Positions 46,949 through 57,129 are shown, numbered from the stretch's first letter. The stretch: 64,000 nt of DNA from Streptococcus minor DSM 17118 (GCF_000377005.1 NZ_AQYB01000033.1:682001-746000), one strand, 5' to 3'. Numbers and translations are program-made. The notes: generated by a model from the sequence alone, not told the origin.

Positions 46949-49597
46949 TTACCCCACCAACTTCTTCATCTCTTCAATCCGTCCTACTGTCGCATCGTAT
47001 TTTGCTTGGTAGTCGGCTTGTTTGTCTTTTTCTTTTTGGACGATTTCTGGTTTGGCGTTGGCGACGAAGCGTTCGTTGCTGAGTTTTTTGCCGACCATGT
47101 CCAGTTCTTTTTGCCACTTGGCCAGTTCTTTGTTGAGGCGTTCCAGTTCTTCCTCGACATTGAGCAGATCAGCCAGGGGCAGGAAGATTTCAGCACCTGT
47201 GATGACGGCTGACATGGCCAATTCTGGTGCAGTCAGATCGCTTGCGATCTCCAATTTTTCAGGATTGGTGAAGCGTCGGATGTAGTTGACATTGCCCTTG
47301 AAGAAGGCTTCCAACTCGCTATCCGCCGTCTTAATCAAGATGGTAATTGGCTTAGAAGGGGCAACATTCACTTCGCTTCTAGCATTTCTCACCGCACGGA
47401 TCAGGTCCTTGAGGCTTTCCACTCCCTTGTGGGCTTCCGCATTTTCAAAGGCAGGGTTGACCACAGGATAAGTAGCTGTCACGATGGTACCATCAGAGAT
47501 TTGACCGAAGATTTCCTCCGTCACAAATGGCATAATCGGGTGAAGAAGGCGGAGAATCTGGTCCAGGGTATAGAGGAGAACCGAGCGGGTGATGACTTTC
47601 TCAGCCTCATTGTCGCTGTACAGCACCTCCTTGGTCAGCTCCACATACCAGTCCGCAAACTCATCCCAGATGAAATTGTAGAGGATATGACCCGCCACAC
47701 CGAACTCAAACTTGTCAAAGTTCTCCGTCACTTTGGCGATGGTCTCATTGAGATTGTGAAGAATCCAGCTATCCGTCACATTACCAGCTTCACCGCTAGC
47801 TACTTTCTCTACATTTGCGGTCGCATCGGCCAGCGTCAAGCCCTCGTTATTCATGAGGATATAGCGGGAAATGTTCCAGATTTTGTTAATGAAGTTCCAT
47901 GACGCGTCCATCTTTTCATATGAGAAACGGACATCCTGTCCTGGAGCAGAGCCGTTGGACAAGAACCAACGCAGAGCATCTGCACCATATTTCTCAATGA
48001 CATCCATTGGGTCAATCCCGTTGCCAAGAGACTTGGACATCTTACGACCATCCTCAGCCCGGATCAAGCCATGCATCAGGACGTTCTTAAATGGCTGGCG
48101 ACCTGTAAATTCCAGCGATTGGAAAATCATGCGGGACACCCAAAAGAAGATGATGTCGTAGCCAGTTACCAAGGTTGAGGTTGGGAAGTAGCGTTTAAAG
48201 TCTGCTGCTTCTGTGTCAGGCCAGCCCATGGTTGAGAAAGGCCAAAGAGCAGAGCTAAACCAAGTATCTAAAACATCCTCATCCTGCACCCAGCCATCGC
48301 CTGCTGGCGCTTCTTCGCCGACGTAGATGTCCCCTGCTTCATTGTACCAAGCTGGGATTTGGTGACCCCACCAGAGCTGACGGGAAATCACCCAGTCGTG
48401 GACATTTTCCATCCATTGGAGGAAAGTATCATTGAAGCGAGGTGGGTAGAATTCCACCTTGTCATCTGTCGCTTGGTTGGCAATAGCATTCTTTGCCAGT
48501 TCATCCATCTTAACGAACCACTGAGTGGACAAGCGAGGTTCAACCATGACACCTGTCCGCTCTGAATGCCCTACAGAGTGGACACGGTTTTCAATTTCAA
48601 CTAGTTGGCCCAATTCTTCCAATTTGGCAACAGTTGCCTTACGGGCTTCAAAACGGTCCATCCCGGCAAATTCACCAGCTAGCTCGTTCATAGTGCCGTC
48701 ATCGTTCATAACATTGACTTGTGGTAAATTGTGACGCTGTCCGACCTTAAAGTCGTTGGGGTCATGGGCAGGAGTAATTTTCACGACACCTGTACCAAAT
48801 TCTGGGTCGGCATGCTCATCCGCCACGATTGGGATGGGTTTGTTAACGATGGGCAGGATGACATTTTTGCCAATCAAGTCCTTGTAGCGAGGGTCTTCTG
48901 GGTTAACCGCCACCGCCACGTCACCGAACATGGTTTCAGGACGAGTGGTCGCAACTTGAAGACCACGTGAGCCGTCTTCCAGCATATAGGTCATGCGGTA
49001 GAAGGCACCTTCAACATCCTTGTGGATAACTTCAATATCAGAAAGGGCTGTGCGGGCCGCTGGGTCCCAGTTGATGATAAATTCACCGCGGTAGATCCAG
49101 CCTTTTTTGTAGAGTTCCACAAAGACCTTGCGAACGGCTTTTGACAAACCTTCATCCAGTGTAAAACGGTCCCGCTGATAGTCTAGGGATAAGCCCAGCT
49201 TGCCCCACTGCTCACGAATGGTGGCCGCATACTCGTCTTTCCATTCCCAAACTTTCTCCAGGAATTTTTCCCGCCCCAGGTCATAACGGGTCACGCCCTG
49301 CTCCCGCAAGCGCTCCTCCACCTTGGCCTGAGTGGCAATCCCTGCGTGGTCCATGCCCGGTAGCCAGAGGGTGTCAAAGCCCTGCATGCGCTTCTGGCGG
49401 ATAATGATGTCCTGAAGCGTCGTGTCCCAGGCATGCCCCAGGTGCAATTTCCCTGTCACATTGGGCGGCGGAATCACGATGGAATAGGGTTTAGCCTCTG
49501 CATCGCCCGACGGCTTGAAAACATCTTGGTCCAACCAAGTCTGATAACGCCCAGCCTCAACCTCGGCTGGATTGTATTTTGGTGATAATTCTTTCAT
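46949..49597 (-). CDS. valS: Valyl-tRNA synthetase
   Basis: An 882-residue class I synthetase. HIGH appears as HLGH in [21 protein letters not shown] in [14 protein letters not shown], the editing domain lies at about 190-340 and the C-terminal coiled coil at about 800-880. It is the last gene of a T-box-controlled operon. Its ribosome site AAGGAG lies inside the last codons of the preceding gene, and its ATG follows that gene's stop after 1 base. Confidence 0.98.
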   Translation of the reverse strand: MKELSPKYNPAEVEAGRYQTWLDQDVFKPSGDAEAKPYSIVIPPPNVTGKLHLGHAWDTTLQDIIIRQKRMQGFDTLWLPGMDHAGIATQAKVEERLREQGVTRYDLGREKFLEKVWEWKDEYAATIREQWGKLGLSLDYQRDRFTLDEGLSKAVRKVFVELYKKGWIYRGEFIINWDPAARTALSDIEVIHKDVEGAFYRMTYMLEDGSRGLQVATTRPETMFGDVAVAVNPEDPRYKDLIGKNVILPIVNKPIPIVADEHADPEFGTGVVKITPAHDPNDFKVGQRHNLPQVNVMNDDGTMNELAGEFAGMDRFEARKATVAKLEELGQLVEIENRVHSVGHSERTGVMVEPRLSTQWFVKMDELAKNAIANQATDDKVEFYPPRFNDTFLQWMENVHDWVISRQLWWGHQIPAWYNEAGDIYVGEEAPAGDGWVQDEDVLDTWFSSALWPFSTMGWPDTEAADFKRYFPTSTLVTGYDIIFFWVSRMIFQSLEFTGRQPFKNVLMHGLIRAEDGRKMSKSLGNGIDPMDVIEKYGADALRWFLSNGSAPGQDVRFSYEKMDASWNFINKIWNISRYILMNNEGLTLADATANVEKVASGEAGNVTDSWILHNLNETIAKVTENFDKFEFGVAGHILYNFIWDEFADWYVELTKEVLYSDNEAEKVITRSVLLYTLDQILRLLHPIMPFVTEEIFGQISDGTIVTATYPVVNPAFENAEAHKGVESLKDLIRAVRNARSEVNVAPSKPITILIKTADSELEAFFKGNVNYIRRFTNPEKLEIASDLTAPELAMSAVITGAEIFLPLADLLNVEEELERLNKELAKWQKELDMVGKKLSNERFVANAKPEIVQKEKDKQADYQAKYDATVGRIEEMKKLVG

Positions 49598-49598
49598 T

Positions 49599-50576
49599 TT
49601 AGGTTCTCCTTTTTTCTTTTATTTTCTCTGTAAGCTTAGCTTTTTTGATATTTAATTTTTTCAAATCTTCTTCATTAATTTCATAATCAAGTCGATGTAA
49701 CTTGTTCTGTAGATAATTTATCTCGTTATATAGTTCATTTGTTTGTTTTATTATTTCTGGATTTTCAAAATCAATAAGTTTTAACTTACTAACATATTCT
49801 TTCTCATATTTTTGTTTTGCTAATGCATAAAGGCCACTCAGAACCAGAATTGTAATAATTAAAAAAATCAATCGTTCATCCCATGGAAAACTATCTGAAA
49901 GAATATAGTTCAACTTTACTATGACATAGAGAAGTGGTAAGGCATAGGCTATTATTGCCCATAATAGACGTTTTGGGAGATTAATATTTGCTTCAATTGT
50001 CCATGTATCTTCAATGAAATCTTGCAGGGATAAAAAAACAATGGCAGCCCAGTCACAAGATATTAGTATAGAAAATGCAAAAGATTCACTCTTGAAAGTA
50101 CTTGTAAAAAAAGTAATTAGTAAAAATATTATCGAGAAAAATCGGATAAAACTATAGAAAAGAGATGGAATTTTATTACTCACTTCCTGTTTTGTTCTTT
50201 CCCAGTCATATTTTAAAAGTAACTCTAAGTATCTCTCAAGTTTAAATATCTTTTCAGTTGTAAAATCAAAATCATATATTAAATCCCATATATGACCATC
50301 TTTCATATAGTATTCGCTAGAGAACTTAAAATTAGGTTCAAATCCATAAGGATTTAATTGGGTTTTCAATTTATTTATCGCCAAAGTTTGTTTATCTTTA
50401 TCTTCACTCAGCAAACAAACAATAATCTTTTTAACGTCCTTCCGCCACTCTGATCTCTCTTTTGTGATATAATCCAACTGATTTCTCTTGCTTGACTGCA
50501 TAAAAACAAAAGCAGCACTGACAATTGTTCCAATACCAAAAGCAGATAATAATTTAACAATTTCCTCAATCGCCAT
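49599..50576 (-). CDS. Membrane/coiled-coil protein inserted before valS
   Basis: A 325-residue AT-rich gene. The product has an N-terminal helix (about 8-26), a cytoplasmic stretch, then two pairs of helices (about 140-182 and 210-252), and a C-terminal coiled coil (about 270-322) ending KEKRRT. No enzymatic motif is visible and I do not recognise it. Its last codons (AAAAGGAGAACC) double as the valS ribosome site, so valS is translationally coupled to it. Base composition sets it apart from the neighbours, suggesting acquisition; two-helix-pair membrane proteins with coiled coils occur among defence effectors, but no claim can be made. Confidence 0.7.
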   Translation of the reverse strand: MAIEEIVKLLSAFGIGTIVSAAFVFMQSSKRNQLDYITKERSEWRKDVKKIIVCLLSEDKDKQTLAINKLKTQLNPYGFEPNFKFSSEYYMKDGHIWDLIYDFDFTTEKIFKLERYLELLLKYDWERTKQEVSNKIPSLFYSFIRFFSIIFLLITFFTSTFKSESFAFSILISCDWAAIVFLSLQDFIEDTWTIEANINLPKRLLWAIIAYALPLLYVIVKLNYILSDSFPWDERLIFLIITILVLSGLYALAKQKYEKEYVSKLKLIDFENPEIIKQTNELYNEINYLQNKLHRLDYEINEEDLKKLNIKKAKLTEKIKEKRRT

Positions 50577-50604
50577 TTCTTTCCTCTCAAGTTATTTTTG
50601 ATTC

Positions 50605-50629
50605 AACTGTTCGATTTTTTTGAACAGTT
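50605..50629. repeat. Inverted repeat upstream of the inserted gene
   Basis: AACTGTTC (50605-50612) and GAACAGTT (50622-50629) around 9 bases, in the gap between the DUF4336 gene and the inserted gene. A hairpin or operator. Confidence 0.45.
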
Positions 50630-50672
50630 CAACTAGTACAAATTTTGTATGAGTTGATAATACTAACTTTGC

Positions 50673-51431
50673 TCATTTCTCCTCCCCCACCCACCTAAAG
50701 GCTCTGTTCAGATCTTCCTGTCCATTTTCCAGAAAACACTGGCCATGGGCTAGGATAATTTTTTCTGGTTTCCAGTTTTTCAAGATTTCAAAGCTGGCTT
50801 TGGCTTCGCTTTTATGACCTAAGAAGGTCAGGCGCAAATCTCTGGGCGTTTTGCCATTGGGATAGGCATTGTCGCCTAGCTTGTAGAGCAGGCGCTGGTG
50901 GGGCTTCATCTGATGGGTTTCAATATTTTCAATCATATCGGTCAAAATCAAGGTTTTGCTGGCCTTGTGGAAAAAGACAGCTTCCTGCATAAAGCGGCTC
51001 CCCTTGAAGAGATCTTGGTCTAATTCCGCTGACCAATCAGGAGGCGCCTGGTCTGTCAATTCCTGCCCTTGTGGCAAAGGCATTTTCTGGGTACGGGCTC
51101 GTTGGTTAACTCCTGGAGCCAGCCAGACTTGAGCCAGCGGATAGAGGTCCTTCCATGCTTGAAGATAGGCATAGTGAAGCTTATTGGGCCCAATCAGATA
51201 GGCCACCTCTCCCAGCTGGTCAAGGCTGTCTAACAAGGCCTGATTTGGCTCAATGGGCGAATGGCACCAGAGTTTGCCATTTGCCAGCCTGACGACGGTC
51301 ATTCTAGTGGAAAAAGGCACCTTGGCTAAACCAAAAGGCATCTCAATAGCAGGGCCATCCACGATCCAGATATTCTCAGCAATGGGTTTGAGCTGGTAGA
51401 GGGGTTCGTAAAGTTTGATTGGGATGGTCAT
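50673..51431 (-). CDS. DUF4336 metallo-hydrolase-like protein
   Basis: A 252-residue protein of the DUF4336 family ([22 protein letters not shown], then [28 protein letters not shown] and ILAHGQ), a beta-lactamase-like fold without the full HxHxDH motif. The function is unknown. The ATG at 51431 overlaps the GNAT stop by 4 bases (ATGA). Confidence 0.82.
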   Translation of the reverse strand: MTIPIKLYEPLYQLKPIAENIWIVDGPAIEMPFGLAKVPFSTRMTVVRLANGKLWCHSPIEPNQALLDSLDQLGEVAYLIGPNKLHYAYLQAWKDLYPLAQVWLAPGVNQRARTQKMPLPQGQELTDQAPPDWSAELDQDLFKGSRFMQEAVFFHKASKTLILTDMIENIETHQMKPHQRLLYKLGDNAYPNGKTPRDLRLTFLGHKSEAKASFEILKNWKPEKIILAHGQCFLENGQEDLNRAFRWVGEEK

Positions 51432-52009
51432 TGCTTTTCTTTCTCCCACTCACTCTTCAGCAATCCATACCGTAAATCATCACAGCGTTTGCCTTGAACA
51501 TCTTGGCGGTCACGGATAGTGGCTTCGAGGGTAAAGCCCAGTTTCTCTGCCACACGTCGACTCTGTTTGTTGTAGTCATAGCAGCCGATTTCAATTTTAT
51601 GGAGTTGGAGCAGGTCAAAGCCGATGTTGATCAGAGCACGCGCAGCTTCTGTCACAATCCCTTGCCCCCAATAATCTGGATGGAGAAGGTAGCCCATCTC
51701 CAGCACACCATCCGCATGGCGGTTGTTAAAATCAATGGAGCCAATCACCTTATCTTGCCCCTTGAGGGTTATACCATAGCCCGCTGGAATCTTCTTCTCA
51801 GCTAGATTTTTGGGATAAATATCACGCAGATAGGTTATCTCATCTTCCAAGGTCTCAACAGGCGGAAAACCTGCTGGATAGCTGACTTCTGCTAACTTGG
51901 CATAGGCAAATATATCTTCCGCATCAGCAAGTGTTCGCTGCCGCAAGATTAGGCGTTCTGTCTCGATTTGCGGCAAGGCTTTCTCGTTACATGTTTCCCC
52001 ATTATTCAT
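51428..52009 (-). CDS. GNAT acetyltransferase, RimJ/RimL type
   Basis: A 193-residue acetyltransferase. [19 protein letters not shown] is the N-terminal signature, [15 protein letters not shown] the acetyl-CoA loop, and [21 protein letters not shown] the RimL hallmark. I start it at the internal ATG 52009, because AAGGAG stands 6 bases before it and that start overlaps the upstream stop by 8 bases. Part of the T-box operon. Confidence 0.88.
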   Translation of the reverse strand: MNNGETCNEKALPQIETERLILRQRTLADAEDIFAYAKLAEVSYPAGFPPVETLEDEITYLRDIYPKNLAEKKIPAGYGITLKGQDKVIGSIDFNNRHADGVLEMGYLLHPDYWGQGIVTEAARALINIGFDLLQLHKIEIGCYDYNKQSRRVAEKLGFTLEATIRDRQDVQGKRCDDLRYGLLKSEWEKEKQ

Positions 52010-52733
52010 GGCACGCTCCTTCATTTTTCAAGAGTGAAAAGATAGACTGGTAATCCTTCATACTGCTAAAGGTTTGGTAATAAAGACGACGAGTATCGAG
52101 CTCTAGTTCAATAGGTGCATGATTCAACTCTCTAACTACCTGTTTCAAGTCTCTAGCCTGCTCCGCTGAAAAACCATCTCGATTGTAATAGGCCAAGGTA
52201 ATGTGAGGTGTAAAAGGATAAGGCAGTTTTTTCACATCATCTACTAATGTGTACAGTTCCATCAGCCTATCATAATCTGCCCTACTTGCCGGTATCAAGC
52301 CCAATACCAAACTGGTATCTACCATATTGAAGAGAAAATGACTGCGCATCCGAATAACCATTGGTGTCAGAGGAGTTTTTACCAACTTTTCTTCTAGTCG
52401 CTTACGGTTCACAATCAGCTCATCGAGAAGCTGGGGCAACTGACTGCCACTTGATAAATCATGTAGCGTCATGTGAAAACTAGAGGTAGGCAGTTTTTCC
52501 GCAAAGCAAGTTGGGGCGGTGCGATATAAAGTATCCACCACTTCAGCCAAATAAGCCTTTACGCCATCATCCAAGTCAAAGACAACCGTATCCCCATAAA
52601 AGTTAGAAAAAGTATTGTCTGCCTTAACCTTAGCTTTGATAGAAGGATTCGGCAAGAATTCCTGTTCTGGTATGGAAAGTTCTGCCTGTTCAAACTGGCT
52701 CACTCTCTCTAAAAATGCTGCATAGGTTTCCAT
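52002..52733 (-). CDS. 2H phosphoesterase (2'-5' RNA ligase-like)
   Basis: A 243-residue protein with two HxT motifs, FHMTLHDL and [10 protein letters not shown], as in LigT/2H phosphoesterases that act on 2'-5' or cyclic phosphates of RNA. It is the first gene after the T-box. The start at 52733 has AGGAGG 6 bases in front; a longer in-frame start exists but would swallow that site. Confidence 0.82.
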   Translation of the reverse strand: METYAAFLERVSQFEQAELSIPEQEFLPNPSIKAKVKADNTFSNFYGDTVVFDLDDGVKAYLAEVVDTLYRTAPTCFAEKLPTSSFHMTLHDLSSGSQLPQLLDELIVNRKRLEEKLVKTPLTPMVIRMRSHFLFNMVDTSLVLGLIPASRADYDRLMELYTLVDDVKKLPYPFTPHITLAYYNRDGFSAEQARDLKQVVRELNHAPIELELDTRRLYYQTFSSMKDYQSIFSLLKNEGACHE

Positions 52734-52762
52734 CACACACCTCCTCTCTTCCTCCATCAAAA

Positions 52763-52797
52763 TAAATATCCCTGCCTAGACAAGCTAGACAGGGACG
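52763..52797 (-). terminator. T-box terminator
   Basis: CCCTGTCTAG and CTAGGCAGGG pair and are followed by ATATTTATTTT on the minus strand. This is the regulated terminator of the leader. Confidence 0.85.
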
Positions 52798-52955
52798 AAT
52801 TTCTAATGATATCCGCGGTACCACCCAATTTCGGGTATGATACCCGCAACTTTACTTATTCCATTGAACCATCAGCAACCAATTTTGACATGTGTGCGGA
52901 TTTCTCAATAACGCCGCTTCCTGTAACACATGGACTTCAAAACACCTCTGAATGT
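52763..52955 (-). ncRNA. T-box riboswitch of the valS operon
   Basis: The minus strand carries the invariant T-box TGGGTGGTACCGCG (52828-52815) just before a terminator, with a long structured stem region upstream. Uncharged tRNA pairing with the T-box would form the antiterminator. valS is the terminal gene of the operon, so tRNA-Val is the expected ligand. A GUC triplet (52890-52888) lies in the region where the specifier bulge should be; that reading is inference. The operon runs LigT-like, GNAT, DUF4336, membrane protein, valS. Confidence 0.9.
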
Positions 52956-52960
52956 ACTTA

Positions 52961-52989
52961 TTTTAACAGATTTCCCAGACTTAGGCAAA
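52961..52989 (-). promoter_or_regulatory. Promoter of the T-box leader
   Basis: TTGCCT (52989-52984), 17-base spacer, TAAAAT (52966-52961) on the minus strand. Confidence 0.65.
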
Positions 52990-52994
52990 CCAAA

Positions 52995-53324
52995 TCATTT
53001 TTTAAATGCAATACCCTTTTCTTTCAACTGCTTGATGGTCGCAGGACCAATACCTTTAAGGGCTAAAAGTTCTTTTTCAGTCCACTTGGCAAAATCTTTT
53101 GCAGATTTGATGCCTTCTGCATAAAAAGTTTCTAGGCGACTGACTGCCAGACCTTCCAACTCTTTGACAAACTTGTCAAAATTCTGAGTCGCAGTACTGA
53201 CTTCCTTTTTCACTTCTTCCGTCTTGTCTGAAATAACCTTTACTACATCAACAGCCGTTTTCACAAGACCTTGACGCTTCAAACCTAGAATATACTCTTT
53301 TTTACGATTTCTTTTTTTTGCCAT
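52995..53324 (-). CDS. Small helix-hairpin-helix protein
   Basis: A 109-residue basic protein. It begins MAKKRNRKKE, has a helical middle, and ends with a single HhH unit (LLALKGIGPATIKQLKEKG) of the kind that binds DNA backbone. Its stop lies just upstream of the T-box promoter. Function unknown. Confidence 0.72.
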   Translation of the reverse strand: MAKKRNRKKEYILGLKRQGLVKTAVDVVKVISDKTEEVKKEVSTATQNFDKFVKELEGLAVSRLETFYAEGIKSAKDFAKWTEKELLALKGIGPATIKQLKEKGIAFKK

Positions 53325-53345
53325 TATATTTTCTCACTTTACATT

Positions 53346-53969
53346 TTATTTTGTTGCTGTCCAAGTCCCTTCGATGTAGGGCAAAACTTGGTTCAATGTT
53401 TCTTTATCACCTTCCAGCGATACCAAATACACCTTGTCATTCTTTTCTGTCTTAAAGAACCATGCACAGAGGATTTTCCCGTCAGATTTTACAGTGCCAT
53501 AAACTTGATAGGCTTCTCTTCCTGCAACCTCAGACATTGACGCTGTCAAATTTTCATATATATTAGATGATTCCATGCCATAGTAATAAGAAGCTGCTGC
53601 ATTTTTTACAGCCAGTTGATCTATTTTTTCAACAGCTAAATCTTCCTTTGTGTAAGAATACAAAGTGACAATGTTGTATCCCTCTCTCGTATATTGATAG
53701 GTATCACTGCCATCAAGATCAGTAAAAGGAAGCCAATTATCGGGTACATACAGGTATCCATAGCCTTCTTTGCCAATTTGCTGCATGCCTTTCAAATCCA
53801 ACTGAACATCCGAAAGGATGGTTGAACTAGCAGATTCGGTCGTTGACTGATGGGTCATCTCAGTAGTCCTTGTGTCATTTGCCTGCTTCTTTTTACCCGA
53901 ACCACAAGCTGTTAACAAACCAAAGATTGCACATAAACTAAGCAGACTGATTATCGTTTTCTTCTTCAT
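53346..53969 (-). CDS. Lipoprotein of unknown function
   Basis: A 207-residue exported lipoprotein. The lipobox is LLTAC (C22), followed by a basic then Thr/Ser-rich linker (about 26-50) and a globular domain (about 55-207) with GYLYVPDNWLPFTDLDG and REAYQVYG. I do not recognise the fold. It follows the DUF1912 gene and may be in its transcript. Confidence 0.78.
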   Translation of the reverse strand: MKKKTIISLLSLCAIFGLLTACGSGKKKQANDTRTTEMTHQSTTESASSTILSDVQLDLKGMQQIGKEGYGYLYVPDNWLPFTDLDGSDTYQYTREGYNIVTLYSYTKEDLAVEKIDQLAVKNAAASYYYGMESSNIYENLTASMSEVAGREAYQVYGTVKSDGKILCAWFFKTEKNDKVYLVSLEGDKETLNQVLPYIEGTWTATK

Positions 53970-53993
53970 CTTTTACTCCTTTGTAAAGACAAA

Positions 53994-54248
53994 CTAATAA
54001 CGTCTCTCACCAAACAAGCCATCTGGTAAATCATGAAAACTTTTACCAGCCTTGTAATTGGCAAATTTCCCTTGGATGAACTGATAGGCATCCAACTTGC
54101 TTTCATACCGGATATAGGCATCTGCTGCCCGCTCATCCCTGTCTTCTTCCAGAACTCGGCGGCTCTCATGCATCGCCATTTCATTCACCATAATCTGGTT
54201 CTGAATCCATTCCTCAAAATCTCTTAAAAATTCCTGTTCGTAGGTCAC
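53994..54248 (-). CDS. DUF1912-like streptococcal protein
   Basis: An 84-residue, highly charged, helical protein (MTYEQEFLRDFEEWIQNQ to GLFGERRY) that matches my recollection of Streptococcus-specific DUF1912. Its ATG overlaps the DUF438 stop by 4 bases, so it is coupled to that gene. Function unknown. Confidence 0.7.
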   Translation of the reverse strand: MTYEQEFLRDFEEWIQNQIMVNEMAMHESRRVLEEDRDERAADAYIRYESKLDAYQFIQGKFANYKAGKSFHDLPDGLFGERRY

Positions 54249-55582
54249 TCGTTTTCCTCTCCAATCTCTCTGTAAAAATCTGTATCAATCGCCCGATAAG
54301 GTGCAATATCCTGAACATACTCTAGCACACCCTGAAACTCGCCAGCCTCGTTGCGCACCGCTGCATAAGTCACATGGACAAACTGACCACGACTTTCTGA
54401 CTTGAACCACATGACAAACTGATCCTTTTTGCCACTGCGTAAGGCCTCAAAAATCTTCTTGACCTTAAACAACAGTTTGGGCGGATGGCAAAGTTCGACA
54501 TGTCGTCCCACCTGACTAGGCGTCCGCTTGAAAATCATCTCCTCTGCTGGTACCGCATCATTGTAATATTGAAATATATCTTCCTTGTTAACAAAGGTAA
54601 TCTCCATAGGCAAATGATTAAGAATGAGATTGGCCTCTTCCACCGATAAATACCCATTACCAAAAGGCTGGACTGTCGTTCTATCCACCTGTTGGGTTGA
54701 CTCTTTGGGGGTAAATTGGATTGTAAAGCGTCCCTGCGGAGTATCAATAATCTGCTGGGTGCTCATTTCCAAGTTATGATCCAACTCCTCCTCTACTGCT
54801 GGTACAAAGTTTTCCCGTTGGGGTTGCCATGTTTCAGTTGGACGGATAATAGCATAGCCATAAACATCGCTTTCCTTTGCAATTTTAATCCAATCATCTT
54901 GGGTGAAGGCCTCCAGCAAAATCATAAGCAGAATTGACTCTTCCTTAAAAATCATACTCTCAAATTCCTGAGAAAAAGCTTCAAAATCTGCTTTAGCTTG
55001 CCCAATATCTGTTTGAGGCAAATTGGCTACAGAAGTCTTTGCTTCCTGGAAAAGGTCTCGAATCTGATCATCCACTCCCCACATGACCTTTGGAGGCGCA
55101 TCATGCCCATAGGCCTCCATGATAGGGAAGAATAGCTCTTCTTTGCGCTGGTAATGATGGTTAAATTGTCCAAGCAAGTCCATCTGACGCTGAAGCCCCT
55201 TACTAATCTCCAATCGACTTTGCTCGTCTTCATTATCTGCATAGGAGTCCAACAGACGTCCTACCCGTATCAAGGCAGCTCGCAGAGCCAAATTTTCATC
55301 TTTAAAAATCCGTACAGGATGACCAGGATGCTCCGTTTCTGCCACTTCTACGCCAACCACTGCATTTTTAAAAAGATTGGCATGCACATTACACAGCTCC
55401 ATGACATCCTCAAAAGTGATGCCCGTATCCGAGTTCATGAGTTCATGCTCCATTAGTGAAATCTCAATAGCCGAGACTCCCGAGAAAGTAGCATTAAAGC
55501 GTTCCTGAACTGATTCTGGACTAGCCCCATGGTGCAAATCCAGTAAAATATCCCGTAAAATATGGATTCTCTCCTCAGACAT
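54245..55582 (-). CDS. DUF438 protein with hemerythrin-like and PAS-like domains
   Basis: A 445-residue cytoplasmic sensor-like protein. An N-terminal DUF438 helix region (about 1-75) is followed by a hemerythrin-like four-helix bundle (about 75-210; FNHHYQRKEELFFPIMEAYG gives the HxxxE iron-ligand pattern) and a C-terminal PAS-like domain (about 310-435; LPMEITFVNKEDIFQYYN). Such proteins sense oxygen, NO or redox state. I start it at 55582, one base after the DUF1858 stop. Confidence 0.87.
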   Translation of the reverse strand: MSEERIHILRDILLDLHHGASPESVQERFNATFSGVSAIEISLMEHELMNSDTGITFEDVMELCNVHANLFKNAVVGVEVAETEHPGHPVRIFKDENLALRAALIRVGRLLDSYADNEDEQSRLEISKGLQRQMDLLGQFNHHYQRKEELFFPIMEAYGHDAPPKVMWGVDDQIRDLFQEAKTSVANLPQTDIGQAKADFEAFSQEFESMIFKEESILLMILLEAFTQDDWIKIAKESDVYGYAIIRPTETWQPQRENFVPAVEEELDHNLEMSTQQIIDTPQGRFTIQFTPKESTQQVDRTTVQPFGNGYLSVEEANLILNHLPMEITFVNKEDIFQYYNDAVPAEEMIFKRTPSQVGRHVELCHPPKLLFKVKKIFEALRSGKKDQFVMWFKSESRGQFVHVTYAAVRNEAGEFQGVLEYVQDIAPYRAIDTDFYREIGEENE

Positions 55583-55583
55583 C

Positions 55584-55811
55584 TTAGTCCCCCTTGATTT
55601 CGTAACCATTCCAAATCAGATTTTGCTTGATTTTAGCCATATCAATCCCTTTCATCTTGGCCCCCTGTTTGATAGAAACTGCACGGCCAAGGGTCTGGCG
55701 CATGAGAGGATTTGCCAGTGGTGTAAAACCTAATTCCACCAGCAAGTCCAGCACCTCTGGATGTTGTTCTACCACTTCTGCTACTGGTATGGATAGGTCA
55801 ATTATATTCAT
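55584..55811 (-). CDS. DUF1858 domain protein
   Basis: A 75-residue protein (NIIDLSIPVAEVVEQHPEVLDLLVELG), the usual partner of DUF438/hemerythrin proteins; the domain occurs fused to DUF438 in other bacteria. TGGTATAAT (extended -10, 55846-55851) drives the DUF1858-DUF438-DUF1912 operon. Confidence 0.85.
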   Translation of the reverse strand: MNIIDLSIPVAEVVEQHPEVLDLLVELGFTPLANPLMRQTLGRAVSIKQGAKMKGIDMAKIKQNLIWNGYEIKGD

Positions 55812-55875
55812 TCATATTCCCCATTTTATTTGATATTCTGCCCGTATTATACCATATTTTTAAGTCTTTTTCCTA

Positions 55876-55902
55876 CAAAAAAGGGGCCAGCCATAGCCGA
55901 AC
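55876..55902 (-). terminator. Terminator of galM
   Basis: AGGGGTTCGGC and GCTGGCCCCT pair, then TTTTTTG on the minus strand. Confidence 0.82.
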
Positions 55903-55919
55903 CCCTGTCAGGAGAGTCT

Positions 55920-56924
55920 TTAAAAAATAAATTGATAAGAAAATTGACTATCAAATGATTGACCTTTTTCTAACAAGATAGACCCAAAATTTTCCAAATT
56001 GCAGGCATTTGGAAAGCCTTGGCATTCCAAAGAGAAGACACTATGACGATCTGTCATAGCAGTTGGTCCATGGTTGTAAGTATAAATGACCACTGCTGGT
56101 TGATTGCTCCGCATGATAAGGCGCACCTTCTGATCAGGACTGATGACCTCCACAGGAATATCTACCTGAGATAAGACCCAAGGATGATCATATCCACCGA
56201 CAACCTTGTTTTGGGGATGCTGGTTGTTCAATCCTTGTTGGATAGGTGCAAAGTCTCGAAAATCAAAGGGAGTTCCCTCTACTGGCCAAAACTCACCCAA
56301 AGGCATATTGTCTTCACCCAGAGGTACAAACTGGTCTGCCACAATCTTCAATTGATGCTCTCCCACACTTTGTTGAAAATCACCAGACAAATTAAAGTAC
56401 ACATGATTGGTTGGATTGAAAATGGTATCCGATTCTGAGTGAGCCTGATAGTGAATCTTCAATTCATTATCTTCTGTCAATTCATAGGTCGCAGTGACTG
56501 TGACCGGACCGGGAAAACCATTGTAACCATCCGGTAAAACCAAATTAAAGATGACCTGATTCTCCTTCTCCACCAAATTCACTTGCCAGTATTGTACATT
56601 AGAAGCCTCAACACCGCTATGCAAGGTCCGTCCAGGTTCATTTTCTGTAAAATGAACGGTCTTTCTCTTGATAAGAGTCGCAGCTCCTGAAATTCGTCCT
56701 GCAACTGGAGCCACCGTAGAGCCAACATAGGCATCCTTGTTCAAGTAGTCTTCATCCGAATTCGCAGCCAAACTGACATTGCGAAGTTGACCATCAACAG
56801 GAAGTAAGATTTCTACAATCCTAGCTCCAAAATTGGTCAGAGTCACCTGCATTCCATTTTCATTGGTCAATCGATAAAGTTGGGCCTGACTGGTCCCAAA
56901 TGGGCTACTGTCAATCATCACCAT
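55920..56924 (-). CDS. galM: Aldose 1-epimerase (mutarotase)
   Basis: A 334-residue enzyme that interconverts alpha- and beta-galactose before the Leloir or tagatose pathways. The catalytic His is in FNPTNHVYFNL and the base Glu in FSLECQGFPNA. It is the last gene of the bgaC-PTS locus but has an extended -10 of its own (TGATATACT, near 57016-57024) and a hairpin in its leader. Confidence 0.94.
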   Translation of the reverse strand: MVMIDSSPFGTSQAQLYRLTNENGMQVTLTNFGARIVEILLPVDGQLRNVSLAANSDEDYLNKDAYVGSTVAPVAGRISGAATLIKRKTVHFTENEPGRTLHSGVEASNVQYWQVNLVEKENQVIFNLVLPDGYNGFPGPVTVTATYELTEDNELKIHYQAHSESDTIFNPTNHVYFNLSGDFQQSVGEHQLKIVADQFVPLGEDNMPLGEFWPVEGTPFDFRDFAPIQQGLNNQHPQNKVVGGYDHPWVLSQVDIPVEVISPDQKVRLIMRSNQPAVVIYTYNHGPTAMTDRHSVFSLECQGFPNACNLENFGSILLEKGQSFDSQFSYQFIF

Positions 56925-56974
56925 AAATCTTTCGTCCTCTCATATTTCTTGATAAAAGCTTAAAACCCAAAGAG

Positions 56975-56996
56975 GACTAGGAGCACAGTCCTAGTC
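56975..56996 (-). promoter_or_regulatory. Leader hairpin of galM
   Basis: GACTAGGA (56975-56982) and TCCTAGTC (56989-56996) form an 8-bp stem in the galM 5' leader, followed on the minus strand by CTCTTTGGGTTTT. It could attenuate. Confidence 0.5.
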
Positions 56997-57032
56997 TCTC
57001 TCAGGATACTTACAGTATATCACAGTACTATC

Positions 57033-57111
57033 TAAAACTGGCTTTAAACAGGGGATATTTTTAATTTAAACTCAAGTACTGTTTACACTTTTTAGTCTAA
57101 AACCAGTTTTA
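57033..57111. promoter_or_regulatory. Paired TAAAAC-NN-GTTTTA palindromes upstream of galM
   Basis: A 14-bp palindrome TAAAACCAGTTTTA (57098-57111) and a near copy TAAAACTGGCTTTA (57033-57046, one mismatched pair) are centred 65 bases apart. They flank the galM promoter region and look like operators of a sugar regulator. Confidence 0.5.
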
Positions 57112-57129
57112 TCTAGCTACTTTAATACA

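Noticed and set aside
46949-48970. Long plus-strand open frames opposite valS
   Set aside because: They are shadow frames of a conserved synthetase gene, with no ribosome sites.
52806-53066. Plus-strand open frame across the T-box region
   Set aside because: It is the complement of the T-box leader and the HhH gene; no ribosome site or known domain.
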